Shown here: piece after piece, positions 15,284-23,852 of the stretch
How the letters are laid out: every line of letters begins with the position of its first letter
How positions within the stretch are numbered: the first letter of the stretch is position 1
Source of the DNA: Candidatus Hungatella pullicola
Lineage (GTDB): Bacteria; Bacillota; Clostridia; Lachnospirales; Lachnospiraceae
Assembly (NCBI GenBank): GCA_019114305.1
Contig: DXFU01000091.1
Coordinates: forward strand, 1-37,274
Reading direction: 5' to 3'
Length of the DNA stretch: 37,274 bases
Notes under the pieces: model-generated
The model's database searches: none
What the model saw: only the letters and a program-made list of their open reading frames with translations
Told to the model about the DNA's origin: nothing
Translations under genes and position numbers: made by a program

Positions 15284-16234
15284 GTGAAGTACAGAATTGG
15301 AATTGACCTGGGCGGCACCAATATAGCCACAGGGGTTGTAGATGAACAGGGAAAGATTACAGCTAAAATGTCGGTTCCTACAAAAGCGAAGAGGCCGGCA
15401 GCAGAGATTCTGGAGGACTGTGCCAGGACTGTGGAAACCTTGATTTGTCAGCAGGCAATAGAGAAGGAAAGCATTTTGTCTGTGGGAATGGGCGTTCCGG
15501 GAACGGCTAACCAGGAAACTGGCTGTATGGAAGATGCCAATAACTTTCAGGACACTACTATGCCTGTAATCCCATGGCTGAAAGAAAGACTGGATATGCC
15601 GGTATATTTTGACAATGATGCCAATGCGGCCGCTTTGGGAGAATATGAAGCGGGAGCCGGAAAAGGAGCCTCTTCCATGCTTATGATGACTCTCGGCACA
15701 GGAATTGGAGGAGCAATTATTATAGATGGAAAGGTATATCAAGGCTGCAATGGGGCATCGGGAGAATGGGGGCATATGGTAATTGACAGAAACGGCCCTT
15801 TATGCAGCTGCGGGAGAAAAGGATGTTTTGAAAGTATGGCATCAGCCTCCGCCTTGGTCCGTCAGGTAAAGGAAGCTATGGACCGGGATAAACAGTCCCT
15901 TTTATGGAAGCTGTGTCAAAGCGAAAAAGAACGTGTAAACGGAAAGCTCTTCTTTGACGCGGTGAGACAGAAGGATCCTTTGGCAAATGAGGTATTTCAG
16001 ACGTATATAAGAACTCTTGGAGAGGGAACGGTAAATTTGATTAATATTTTCCAGCCGGAGATTCTTTGTATCGGAGGCGGAATCAGCCAGGTAGGGGATC
16101 TGCTTTTGAAGCCTCTGGAGGATATGGTGAAGGCGGAACGGTATACGCAGTCCGCTTCCAAACAGACTGAAATTCGACAGGCCTGTCTGGGCAATGACGC
16201 AGGAATTATTGGGGCGGCCTTTCTTGGACAATAA
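15284..16234 (+). CDS. glcK: ROK family glucokinase
   Basis: This 316-residue ROK kinase phosphorylates glucose to glucose 6-phosphate with ATP. The ATP-binding start is GIDLGGTNIATGVVD. The catalytic aspartate lies in FDNDANAAALGEYEAG. The zinc-binding consensus CSCGRKGCFE (cysteines near 177, 179 and 184) with the upstream GEWGHM histidine/glutamate confirms ROK. I use the GTG at 15284, preceded by AGGGGAAG at seven bases, because it places the family N-terminus correctly. An ATG frame from 15227 overlaps mscS by 53 bp and adds 19 basic residues. It probably shares the mscS transcript and is closed by the terminator at 16283-16322. A related N-acetylsugar specificity cannot be fully excluded. 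Confidence 0.92.
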   Translation: MKYRIGIDLGGTNIATGVVDEQGKITAKMSVPTKAKRPAAEILEDCARTVETLICQQAIEKESILSVGMGVPGTANQETGCMEDANNFQDTTMPVIPWLKERLDMPVYFDNDANAAALGEYEAGAGKGASSMLMMTLGTGIGGAIIIDGKVYQGCNGASGEWGHMVIDRNGPLCSCGRKGCFESMASASALVRQVKEAMDRDKQSLLWKLCQSEKERVNGKLFFDAVRQKDPLANEVFQTYIRTLGEGTVNLINIFQPEILCIGGGISQVGDLLLKPLEDMVKAERYTQSASKQTEIRQACLGNDAGIIGAAFLGQ

Positions 16235-16282
16235 AATATAATGTATAAGCAGCTTTTTTTAGGGAAAGCTATGGATGCAAGT

Positions 16283-16322
16283 AAAAATCCAGCCGGAAAA
16301 TATAATCTGGCTGGATTTTATT
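16283..16322. terminator. Bidirectional terminator between glcK and the AraC-family gene
   Basis: AAAAATCCAGCC pairs with GGCTGGATTTTA around a short A/T loop. A and T runs on both flanks let it serve both convergent transcripts. Confidence 0.85.
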
Positions 16323-16367
16323 TTCGGATCAGGCGAAGCTGTCAGAGAAGCAGCCGCCATCTGAACA

Positions 16368-17603
16368 TTAAGCAGTACGGAGATTATCCCTGTATTCTTT
16401 CGGAGAGAGTCCAAGCTGCTTTTTAAAGACTCGGCTGAAGTAATTAGCGTCAAAGAATCCGCATTGAGAAGCAATTTCTCCAATAGACATAGCAGAGCTG
16501 TTCAGGAGAATAAGGGCCTGGCGGATTCGGGTACTGTTGATGTATTCTGTTACAGTCATTTTTGTTTCTTTCTTAAACAAGGTGGAAAGATAGCTTTCTG
16601 ATACAGAGCACAAGCCGGCCAAAGCGGATAAGGAAAGGGGAAAGTTGTAATGAAAGTCAATATAGTCCATGCAGGTTTGTATAATAACAGAATAAGCCTG
16701 ACGGGAGTAGTTATTTACCAGCATACAGTATTTCCGTATCATAGAGGTTCTTAAGGCATCCAGCTGCTGAAGGGAAAGACAGGACTCGATTTGTATGGCA
16801 AACTGTCTGGATAAATTGTCAATATGCATGGGATGGACGTGACCGGTTTCAGCAGCTTTTCTCAGAAGGGTGTTCAGAGTAAAAAGCAGGTTCTTCTGGT
16901 CACGGATGGGATCCGGAACCCGGGGAAGAAGACGGCATTTCTGAAAGTGGAAATGAAGCTGATAGGCCAAGTCTGTATTGCCGGCTGCAACTGCCGCCAT
17001 CATTTGATTTTCCAGAGCGTATCTGGTTTCGATGGCGTTTAAGGCGATCTGGGGCTCATGGGGGATGGAGTAGTCAATATAATTGGAGGAAAAGGCGCTC
17101 CATTTTTCCTCGTTAAAATTTATGTAACGGAATTTTACAGGGGATCCATATAGTTTGGCCAGGAAAAATCCAAGCATATGACTCCAGGAATCGGAGGATG
17201 ACACGATGGGAATAAAGTTTAAGTATTCAAGATAATCCTGGTGATAGATGGCGGGAATGGATAAAGCCTCCATTAGTTCCAGAAAGGAGACCTGATTGAC
17301 AGGCTGAAAGGAAAACGGGCCGATACAGAGAATACGGCAGTGATATTCTTCTGCCTGTTCTGGGGAAAACCGAAAAATGGAGTAATTTAGATGTAATTCG
17401 TCTTCAAACAGATAACTGATTCCTGGCTCCAGATATTGTTCCAGATTCCGGGCAAGAAGCTGGTAATTAAAACGGACTGATATTTTTTTGCGGAATCCGA
17501 AGTCAATTTGTTCAATCTCTTTTTCCAAATCCCAGAAGGAAAGAACATGAATGCCATTGTACCGGTATAATTCAAGGAATGTTTGGTATAAATCTACTTG
17601 CAT
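16368..17603 (-). CDS. AraC-family transcriptional regulator
   Basis: This 411-residue regulator has a large N-terminal domain of about 300 residues, which I do not recognise. The C-terminus is an AraC/XylS DNA-binding domain (about 310-411) with two helix-turn-helix units: LSLSALAGLCSVSESYLSTLF and MSIGEIASQCGFFDANYFSR, then FKKQLGLSPKEYR. The N-terminal part is probably the sugar or effector sensor. It lies divergent from the GH2-symporter-GH3 genes and almost certainly controls them, with a 21-bp direct repeat in the shared intergenic region. GGGAGG precedes the ATG. A possible minus-strand promoter is TTGATA (17659-17664) with a weak -10 at 17636-17641. Local regulator role is inference from position. 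Confidence 0.93.
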   Translation of the reverse strand: MQVDLYQTFLELYRYNGIHVLSFWDLEKEIEQIDFGFRKKISVRFNYQLLARNLEQYLEPGISYLFEDELHLNYSIFRFSPEQAEEYHCRILCIGPFSFQPVNQVSFLELMEALSIPAIYHQDYLEYLNFIPIVSSSDSWSHMLGFFLAKLYGSPVKFRYINFNEEKWSAFSSNYIDYSIPHEPQIALNAIETRYALENQMMAAVAAGNTDLAYQLHFHFQKCRLLPRVPDPIRDQKNLLFTLNTLLRKAAETGHVHPMHIDNLSRQFAIQIESCLSLQQLDALRTSMIRKYCMLVNNYSRQAYSVIIQTCMDYIDFHYNFPLSLSALAGLCSVSESYLSTLFKKETKMTVTEYINSTRIRQALILLNSSAMSIGEIASQCGFFDANYFSRVFKKQLGLSPKEYRDNLRTA

Positions 17604-17680
17604 AACAGGCAGCCTCCCTGACAGATTTTAACAAAATTTTTCAAAATAGAAAAATATCTATCAAAAATATATAATATCAA

Positions 17681-17713
17681 AAAATAGTGCTAAAATCAAC
17701 GAAAATAGTCCTA
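17681..17713 (+). promoter_or_regulatory. Candidate AraC-family operator: two direct half-sites 21 bp apart
   Basis: AAAATAGTGCTA (17681-17692) and AAAATAGTCCTA (17702-17713) match at 11 of 12 positions with a 21-bp period. The downstream half-site reaches the position where the -35 of the GH2 promoter should be. This is the geometry of activating sites for AraC-type proteins. Sequence and spacing are seen; binding is inferred. Confidence 0.65.
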
Positions 17714-17734
17714 GGAATGAGCGGAGAAATTTTG

Positions 17735-17740
17735 TATAGT
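17735..17740 (+). promoter_or_regulatory. -10 element of the GH2-GPH-GH3 operon
   Basis: TATAGT lies 72 bases before the GH2 ATG. The -35 region 17 bp upstream (about 17712-17717) has no recognisable consensus, as expected for a promoter that needs an activator. Confidence 0.5.
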
Positions 17741-17811
17741 AAAAACATGAGACCGTGAGAAAATGGTTTGAATTGTGGAATGAAACCATAGTCAAAGTAA
17801 GGAGGGATGAA

Positions 17812-20082
17812 ATGAGACAAGTAAAAAATCTCAATTGCGGCTGGAAGTTTATTCAGGAGGATGTCGGACTTCCAGAAAGTTTTCCCGTTCAGTGGCAGGA
17901 TGTGAATTTGCCTCATACGTGGAATGCGGTAGACGGTCATGACGGCAATGGAAGCTATGACCGGGGAAGTTACTGGTATGCCAAAACATTTGCTACTCCA
18001 AAGCAGCCTTTGAAAGGCGGAAAAGTTTATCTGGAAATTCTGGCGGCAGGACAGCAGGCATCTGTTTATGTAAACGGCAAAAAGGCAGTATACCATGAAG
18101 GCGGATATTCCATTTTCCGTGCGGATATTACTGAGCTGTGCCGGCAAGACGGGAAGGACAACCTTTTGGCAGTGAACTGCTCCAACGAGTATAAGGACAG
18201 CGTTTACCCTCAGTCAGCGGACTTTACTTTTTACGGAGGACTTTACCGTGGAGTGAATCTGATCAGTGTTCCGGATACCCATTTTGACCTGGAATACTAC
18301 GGAGGTCCGGGGGTTACCGTGACTCCAAGGCCCTGTGAAGACGGAGGCGCGGTATTTGAACTGAACAGCTATGTAATGAATCCAGATGAGAATTTTACTG
18401 TTCTCTATTCTATTAAAGACAGAGACGGCAATGAAGTGGCTGGCGGAACCCGTCCATCCTATGATGCATCCATCTCCCTCTATGTTCCCGATGCAAAACT
18501 GTGGGATGTAGATGATCCTTATCTCTACACCGTGACAGCATCCATTGAACGGCGCAATGAGACATGGGATGAAGTTTGTGTTAAGGCAGGCGTGCGCAGC
18601 TTTTCCTGTGATTCGAATGAGGGATTTATTCTTAATGGGCGTCAGCTGCCTCTGAGAGGAGTGAGCCGTCATCAGGACAGGCTGTATAAGGGCAACGCTT
18701 TAACAAGGGAAGATCATTACGAGGATGCGGCAATGATCAAAGAGCTGGGTGCCAATACCATTCGTCTGGCTCATTATCAGCATTCTCAGGAGTTCTACGA
18801 TGCCTGTGATGACATGGGATTTATTATATGGGCGGAAATTCCCTTTATCAGTGTATTTAACAAGGATCCAGAGGCTCATCAGAACTGCATCAGTCAGCTG
18901 AAGGAGCTGATTATTCAGAATTACAACCATCCCTCCATCTGCTTCTGGGGAATATCCAATGAGATTCTTATTGGAGGAATTTCTGAAAAGCTGGTAGAAA
19001 ACCATAAAGAATTAAACGCTTTAGCTAAGGAACTGGATCCAACCAGACTGACTACCATTGCCCACGTTTCCATGACTCCTGTGGACAGCCCGATGCATCA
19101 TATTACAGACGTAATCAGCTGGAATCATTATTTTGGCTGGTATGGCGGCAAAATGGAGGACAACGGTCCCTGGCTGGACCGATTCCATGAAATGCATCCG
19201 GATCTGTGCGTAGGCTTAAGTGAGTATGGCTGTGAGGGCGTCATTACCAACCATAGTTCAAAGCCGGCATGTAAGGATTACACAGAGGAGTATCAGGCAT
19301 TGTACCATGAGCATATGGCGAAAGTTCTGGATGAGCGTCCATGGATGTGGTCAAGTCATGTATGGAATATGTTTGATTTTGGCTGTGCTGCACGTAATGA
19401 AGGGGGAGTTGCCGGAAGAAATAACAAGGGTCTGGTTACCATGGATCGTAAGACAAAGAAAGACAGCTTCTTTATCTATCAGGCATACTGGAGCAAAAAG
19501 CCTATGGTGCATATCTGCGGCCGCCGTTACGCCCAGAGAGCAGGTGAAACCACAGAGGTTCGCGTATACTCCAATCAGCCAGAGGTTGCACTGTATTTAA
19601 ACGGCGGCCTTGTTGAGAAGAAAACGGGAGAAAAGGTATTTGTATTTACCGTATCTCTTGGAGAAGGCAACAATATTCTTGTGGCCAGCGCCGGCAGCGT
19701 AAAGGACTCCATTTCACTGGAAAAAGTGGAGAAGGAACCTGCCATTTATACACTGCCTGAGGTAAACGAAAGAGCAGAGGGAGTTGCCAACTGGTTCTCT
19801 ACTGTGGGCTCTATGGATTTAAAAGCCCCTATGGAGTTCCCTGAGGGTAGATACAGTGTGAGAGATACCATGGAGGAAATTGCAACATGTCCGGAGGCTA
19901 TGGAGGTGGCTGCCAAGGCAATCAAATTAGCTACTAACTTTACCGTGGAGCCTGGTGCTGGAATGTGGGATATGATGAAAACCATGACTCCTGAAGGCAT
20001 GATCAATATGGCCGGAGGACTGGTACCTGACGGATTCCTTGAGAGCCTTAACGGACAGTTAATTCAATTCCGCAAGGAATAA
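17812..20082 (+). CDS. Glycoside hydrolase family 2 protein (beta-galactosidase-like)
   Basis: This 756-residue GH2 enzyme has the N-terminal jelly roll (about 1-170, with LPHTWNAVDGHDG), an Ig-like domain (about 170-270), a catalytic barrel (about 280-590) and another beta domain to about 645. Acid/base E384 is in WGISNEI and nucleophile E471 is in GLSEYGCEG. After the catalytic part, NNKGLVTMDRKTKKDSF resembles bacterial beta-galactosidases. Beta-glucuronidases also carry an N-x-K there, so substrate remains open. The last 107 residues form a helix-rich module not part of minimal GH2. No signal peptide. AAGGAGG is six bases upstream of ATG 17812. A longer frame from 17755 lacks such a site. 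First gene of the operon with symporter and GH3. Confidence 0.9.
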   Translation: MRQVKNLNCGWKFIQEDVGLPESFPVQWQDVNLPHTWNAVDGHDGNGSYDRGSYWYAKTFATPKQPLKGGKVYLEILAAGQQASVYVNGKKAVYHEGGYSIFRADITELCRQDGKDNLLAVNCSNEYKDSVYPQSADFTFYGGLYRGVNLISVPDTHFDLEYYGGPGVTVTPRPCEDGGAVFELNSYVMNPDENFTVLYSIKDRDGNEVAGGTRPSYDASISLYVPDAKLWDVDDPYLYTVTASIERRNETWDEVCVKAGVRSFSCDSNEGFILNGRQLPLRGVSRHQDRLYKGNALTREDHYEDAAMIKELGANTIRLAHYQHSQEFYDACDDMGFIIWAEIPFISVFNKDPEAHQNCISQLKELIIQNYNHPSICFWGISNEILIGGISEKLVENHKELNALAKELDPTRLTTIAHVSMTPVDSPMHHITDVISWNHYFGWYGGKMEDNGPWLDRFHEMHPDLCVGLSEYGCEGVITNHSSKPACKDYTEEYQALYHEHMAKVLDERPWMWSSHVWNMFDFGCAARNEGGVAGRNNKGLVTMDRKTKKDSFFIYQAYWSKKPMVHICGRRYAQRAGETTEVRVYSNQPEVALYLNGGLVEKKTGEKVFVFTVSLGEGNNILVASAGSVKDSISLEKVEKEPAIYTLPEVNERAEGVANWFSTVGSMDLKAPMEFPEGRYSVRDTMEEIATCPEAMEVAAKAIKLATNFTVEPGAGMWDMMKTMTPEGMINMAGGLVPDGFLESLNGQLIQFRKE

Positions 20083-20098
20083 GAAAAGGAGAAGTATT

Positions 20099-21508
20099 AT
20101 GGCGGGAAAAACAAAGACAAATGGAAAGCCTTTCGGCATATCAGATAAGTTAGGATACATGTTTGGCGATTTTGGTAATGATTTTACCTTTATGCTGTCA
20201 TCCATGTTCATGATGAAATTTTATACTGATGTTATGGGGGTGGCACCGGCAATTGTAGGCGCCCTGATGATGCTGGCCCGATTTGTGGATGCGGTTACGG
20301 ATGTTACTATGGGACAGATTGTAGACCGTTCCAAGCCTACAAAAGACGGTAAGTTCAAACCGTGGATTCGGCGTATGTGCGGGCCGCTGGGAGTTTCCGC
20401 TTTCCTGATTTTCCAGTCCGGATTTTCGGGAATGCCTATGGGCTTTAAGATCTTCTGGATGTTCTTTACTTATCTGCTTTGGGGATCTGTTTTTTATACT
20501 TCTGTTAACATCCCTTACGGCTCCATGGCATCTGCAGTTTCCGCAGATCCAGACGACCGCGCCCAGCTGTCCACATTCCGTACCATTGGAGCAACTCTGG
20601 CCAGCCTGGTAATTGGTACCGGTACTCCTCTTGTGGCTTATGAAGTAGTAGACGGCGTTACCGTGCTTACCGGTTCCCGTATGACTGTTATTGCAGGCGT
20701 TTTTGCGGTATGCGGCATTATCTGTCATCTTCTTTGCTTCTATTTGACAACAGAGCGTGTGGAAGTTCCTCAGAACACAAGCAAGCTGAATATTGGAGCT
20801 ATGTTAAAGAGCATTATAACCAACCGATCTCTTCTTGGAATTATTGCAGCGGCGATTTTACTGCTTTTAGGTATGCTGGGAATGAGCGGCATGGCTCCTT
20901 ATGTATTCCCGGTTTATTACAACAGCGGTTCCGCTCAGTCTATGTCCTCGCTGGCAAGCAACCTGGCCGTCCTGTTTATCTGCGCTCCCTTTGCGGCCAA
21001 AATCGCGGCTAAAGTTGGAAAGAAGGAAATGTCTGTTGTCTCCTGTCTTTTTGGCGCAGCTGTATGGATTGTCTGCCTGATTGTGCGCCCGGATAACCCA
21101 ATGGTATTTGTGGCGTTTTATACCGTTTCCTATATTGGACTGGGTACTTTCAATACTGTTATTTGGGCTATGATTACAGATGTTATTGATGATGCGGAGG
21201 TTAAAAACGGAGTTCGGGAAGATGGAACCATCTATTCTGTTTATTCTTTTGCGCGTAAATTAGGACAGGCGCTGTCCTCCGGTATGATTGGCGGACTTAT
21301 GACAATGATTGGCTACAGTGATGCGGTTGCGGCAAATCCAAGCGCTTATCCGGAAGTTTTAAACAATATTTTTAACCTGTCCTGTATTATCCCGGCAATC
21401 GGTCTTCTGGCCGTAGCGCTGGCTCTGTTGTTTATTTATCCTCTAACCAAATCTAAGGTTGAGAGCAACGTAGCAGAGCTGGCAAGGCGCCGCAAAGAAA
21501 AAAGATAA
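20099..21508 (+). CDS. GPH-family glycoside:cation symporter (MFS-related)
   Basis: The 469-residue membrane protein has about twelve hydrophobic segments and belongs to the glycoside-pentoside-hexuronide:cation symporters (MelB/UidB/XynB type). Family features include the N-terminal GYMFGDFGNDFTF, DAVTDVTMGQIVDRS between helices 2 and 3, and DVIDDAEVKNGVREDGTIYS in the second half. It should import a glycoside with Na+ or H+. It lies 16 bp after GH2 and 28 bp before the GH3 start, so it probably brings in the substrate they split. The start has AAGGAG at good spacing. The sugar cannot be named from sequence. Confidence 0.93.
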   Translation: MAGKTKTNGKPFGISDKLGYMFGDFGNDFTFMLSSMFMMKFYTDVMGVAPAIVGALMMLARFVDAVTDVTMGQIVDRSKPTKDGKFKPWIRRMCGPLGVSAFLIFQSGFSGMPMGFKIFWMFFTYLLWGSVFYTSVNIPYGSMASAVSADPDDRAQLSTFRTIGATLASLVIGTGTPLVAYEVVDGVTVLTGSRMTVIAGVFAVCGIICHLLCFYLTTERVEVPQNTSKLNIGAMLKSIITNRSLLGIIAAAILLLLGMLGMSGMAPYVFPVYYNSGSAQSMSSLASNLAVLFICAPFAAKIAAKVGKKEMSVVSCLFGAAVWIVCLIVRPDNPMVFVAFYTVSYIGLGTFNTVIWAMITDVIDDAEVKNGVREDGTIYSVYSFARKLGQALSSGMIGGLMTMIGYSDAVAANPSAYPEVLNNIFNLSCIIPAIGLLAVALALLFIYPLTKSKVESNVAELARRRKEKR

Positions 21509-21536
21509 GATTCACATGAAACAGGAGGTAGAAACA

Positions 21537-23783
21537 GTGGCTAAAAAGGCATCTGACAATATTACTTATTACGAGAATCCGGGCGGCCCGGTGATCGGTA
21601 CTGTTTCCCGGAAAGTAATTGAAAAAGACGGATTATATTTTAAAGACCTGGACGGAAGCGGGGAGTTTAAAGTGTTCGATGACTGGCGTCTTCCCGCCTC
21701 AGAGCGGGCCAGGGCTTATATGGAAGTACTGACTGCAGACGAAAAGATTGCCCAGCTTTTTATTTCTGACTGGCGTATGGGAAAATATCTTTCCCAGTTT
21801 CCGGATCATCAGCCTAAGCTGGATGAGTCGGGAACCTTAGACGATGCGGAATTTAACGGAAAAACTATTTTCGGTGAGCAGCATCTTCCAGGCACTACTG
21901 AGCTTTTAAAGAAGTGGTTTTCCCGTCATCTTATTCTCAGGGCGAACCCTACCCCAGAAGATCTCACTGACTGGCTGAATCAGCTTCATGCGGTTGCAGA
22001 GGAATGTGAACATTTTATACCTGTACAGGTAGCATCTAATTCCCGAAATGAAAACGGAGAACTGATTTTTGGTATGAACGACGCAGGCGGTGTTTTTGCC
22101 ACATGGCCGGGTACCCTTGGAATTGCGGCTGCAGTTAAGGGTTCCAGTATGGATATGATAGACGAGTTTGCTGACTGTATCCGCCGGGAATGGGATGCTG
22201 TAGGACTGAAGAAGGGCTATATGTATATGGCCGATGTGGTCTCTGACCCTCGCTGGCAGCGTACGTATGGAACTTTTGGAGAGGATCCCCAGCTGATTTG
22301 TGAGATCTTTGACCGAATGATTCCGAAGATTCAGGGCAGCAAAGACGGAGTAACCGCTGACGGCGTAGCTATGACAGTAAAGCATTTTCCTGGAGGCGGA
22401 GCCAGAGAGAATGGTTTTGACCCTCATTACAAGATGGGACAGTGGAATGTTTACCAGACAGAAGGATCCCTGGAGAAGTATCATATTCCAGGTTTCCAGG
22501 TGGCTGTGGATCATAAGGCTTCTTCTATTATGCCTTACTACGCAAAGCCGGCAGCCAAAAAGAGCGCTCCCCAGACAGATAAAAACGGCGATCCTATGGA
22601 GCTTTTGCCTTATGGATTTGCCTATAACAAACCTTTTATTGACGGTTTGCTGCGCAGGCAGATGGGATTTCAGGGATATGTAAATTCCGATACAGGAATC
22701 GTTCACAATATGAGCTGGGGCGTAGAGATGTTAGATAAGCCGGAGAGAATTGGATTTGCGGTTAACAATGCAGGTGTGGATTTGATCAGCGGACTGTTTG
22801 ACAATGAATATGGACGTGAAGCTTATGACAGGGCGACCAACGATTATTATGAAAAAAATCCAGTTCCGGAAGGATTTACCAAGGAAGAACTGGTTTTGAC
22901 AGAGGAAGCGTTAAATCGGGCCGTTGCCAGAACTCTTACAGAGATGTTTGAGTTGGGAATGTTTGAAAATCCTTATAGAGATCCTAAGAACGCAGCTGAG
23001 GTTATAGCCTGCCGGAAAGACTGGGATAATGCCATGGACGCTCACAGAAAAAGTGTAGTACTGTTGAAAAATGACGGCGTTCTGCCCTTGACTTCTGATA
23101 AATTATCGGGCAAAAAACTGTATGCCCAGTGCTTTAATAAAGATCCCAAGAAAGCGGAGGAGGCTACAAAGGCCCTAAGAGAAGAATTGAAATCTGCCGC
23201 AGATTTGACAGAGGATTACAGCGAGGCTGACTATGCCATTTTGCTGTTAAACCCGTCTTCCGGCGAGTATTTTAACGCCACTCCCGGTTATCTGGAACTG
23301 GAGCTGTGCGAGGGTAAGACGGTTCATGATGTAGACGATGAAGGACGTCCAACTGAGTCAGTACACCAGGAAACAACATTAGCTGAAGTGGGAAAGATCA
23401 AGCAAATTGCAGAAAGGATTCATGAAAGAGGCGGTAAGGTAGTTGCCAATGTCAATGTGACTTTAGCGTGGGAGGTTGGCAACGTAGAGCCTTATACAGA
23501 TGGATTCTTGGCTGGTTTTGATACCTATGTATCGGCAGTTTTAGATGTAATTCTGGGACGTTTTGCTCCTGTAGGCAAACTGCCTCTTACCCTTCCAAGA
23601 GGAGATGAAGTTCTTAAGGTGTCTGCAGATGGGGTTTGTATAAGCCCTAACGATGTTCCTGGCTATGACAAGGACCTGTATATGCCGGATTCTCTTAAAG
23701 ATGAGAACGGAAAAGCCTATGCTTACAGAGACAGTGCGGGAAATTATTATGAACTGAATTTTGGTCTGAATTATGACAAATAA
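21537..23783 (+). CDS. Glycoside hydrolase family 3 protein (beta-glucosidase/beta-xylosidase-like)
   Basis: The 748-residue GH3 enzyme has its catalytic barrel in the first 400 residues. Substrate-binding motif is KHFPGGGARENGFDPHY, and nucleophile is D385 in GYVNSDTGIV (many GH3 read SDW here). The second alpha/beta domain begins near KSVVLLKNDGVLPL. There is no clear fibronectin-III tail and no signal peptide, so it acts in the cytosol. I use GTG 21537, which has AGGAGG eight bases upstream. The in-frame ATG at 21516 lies before that site and has none of its own. Last gene of the operon, closed by the terminator at 23782. Natural substrate not determinable; beta-glucoside or beta-xyloside likely. 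Confidence 0.9.
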   Translation: MAKKASDNITYYENPGGPVIGTVSRKVIEKDGLYFKDLDGSGEFKVFDDWRLPASERARAYMEVLTADEKIAQLFISDWRMGKYLSQFPDHQPKLDESGTLDDAEFNGKTIFGEQHLPGTTELLKKWFSRHLILRANPTPEDLTDWLNQLHAVAEECEHFIPVQVASNSRNENGELIFGMNDAGGVFATWPGTLGIAAAVKGSSMDMIDEFADCIRREWDAVGLKKGYMYMADVVSDPRWQRTYGTFGEDPQLICEIFDRMIPKIQGSKDGVTADGVAMTVKHFPGGGARENGFDPHYKMGQWNVYQTEGSLEKYHIPGFQVAVDHKASSIMPYYAKPAAKKSAPQTDKNGDPMELLPYGFAYNKPFIDGLLRRQMGFQGYVNSDTGIVHNMSWGVEMLDKPERIGFAVNNAGVDLISGLFDNEYGREAYDRATNDYYEKNPVPEGFTKEELVLTEEALNRAVARTLTEMFELGMFENPYRDPKNAAEVIACRKDWDNAMDAHRKSVVLLKNDGVLPLTSDKLSGKKLYAQCFNKDPKKAEEATKALREELKSAADLTEDYSEADYAILLLNPSSGEYFNATPGYLELELCEGKTVHDVDDEGRPTESVHQETTLAEVGKIKQIAERIHERGGKVVANVNVTLAWEVGNVEPYTDGFLAGFDTYVSAVLDVILGRFAPVGKLPLTLPRGDEVLKVSADGVCISPNDVPGYDKDLYMPDSLKDENGKAYAYRDSAGNYYELNFGLNYDK

Positions 23784-23828
23784 AAAACAGGAGTCTTACA
23801 GCAGACAGGCTGTAAGGCTCCTGTTTTT
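23782..23828 (+). terminator. Strong intrinsic terminator of the glycoside operon
   Basis: AAAAACAGGAG-CTTACAGC pairs with GCTGTAAG-CTCCTGTTTTT with one mismatch and a six-base loop. It overlaps the GH3 stop codon. The A run on the left could also help end the convergent minus-strand gene. Confidence 0.92.
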
Positions 23829-23852
23829 GAAACTGAAAGTTCTTCTGACGGT

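Noticed and set aside
17812-20082. Calling the GH2 enzyme a beta-glucuronidase from the N-x-K motif (NNKG)
   Set aside because: The same N-x-K occurs in many bacterial beta-galactosidases (NDKGLVTYDR type), and the surrounding sequence resembles those more. Only GH2 with galactosidase-like character is stated.
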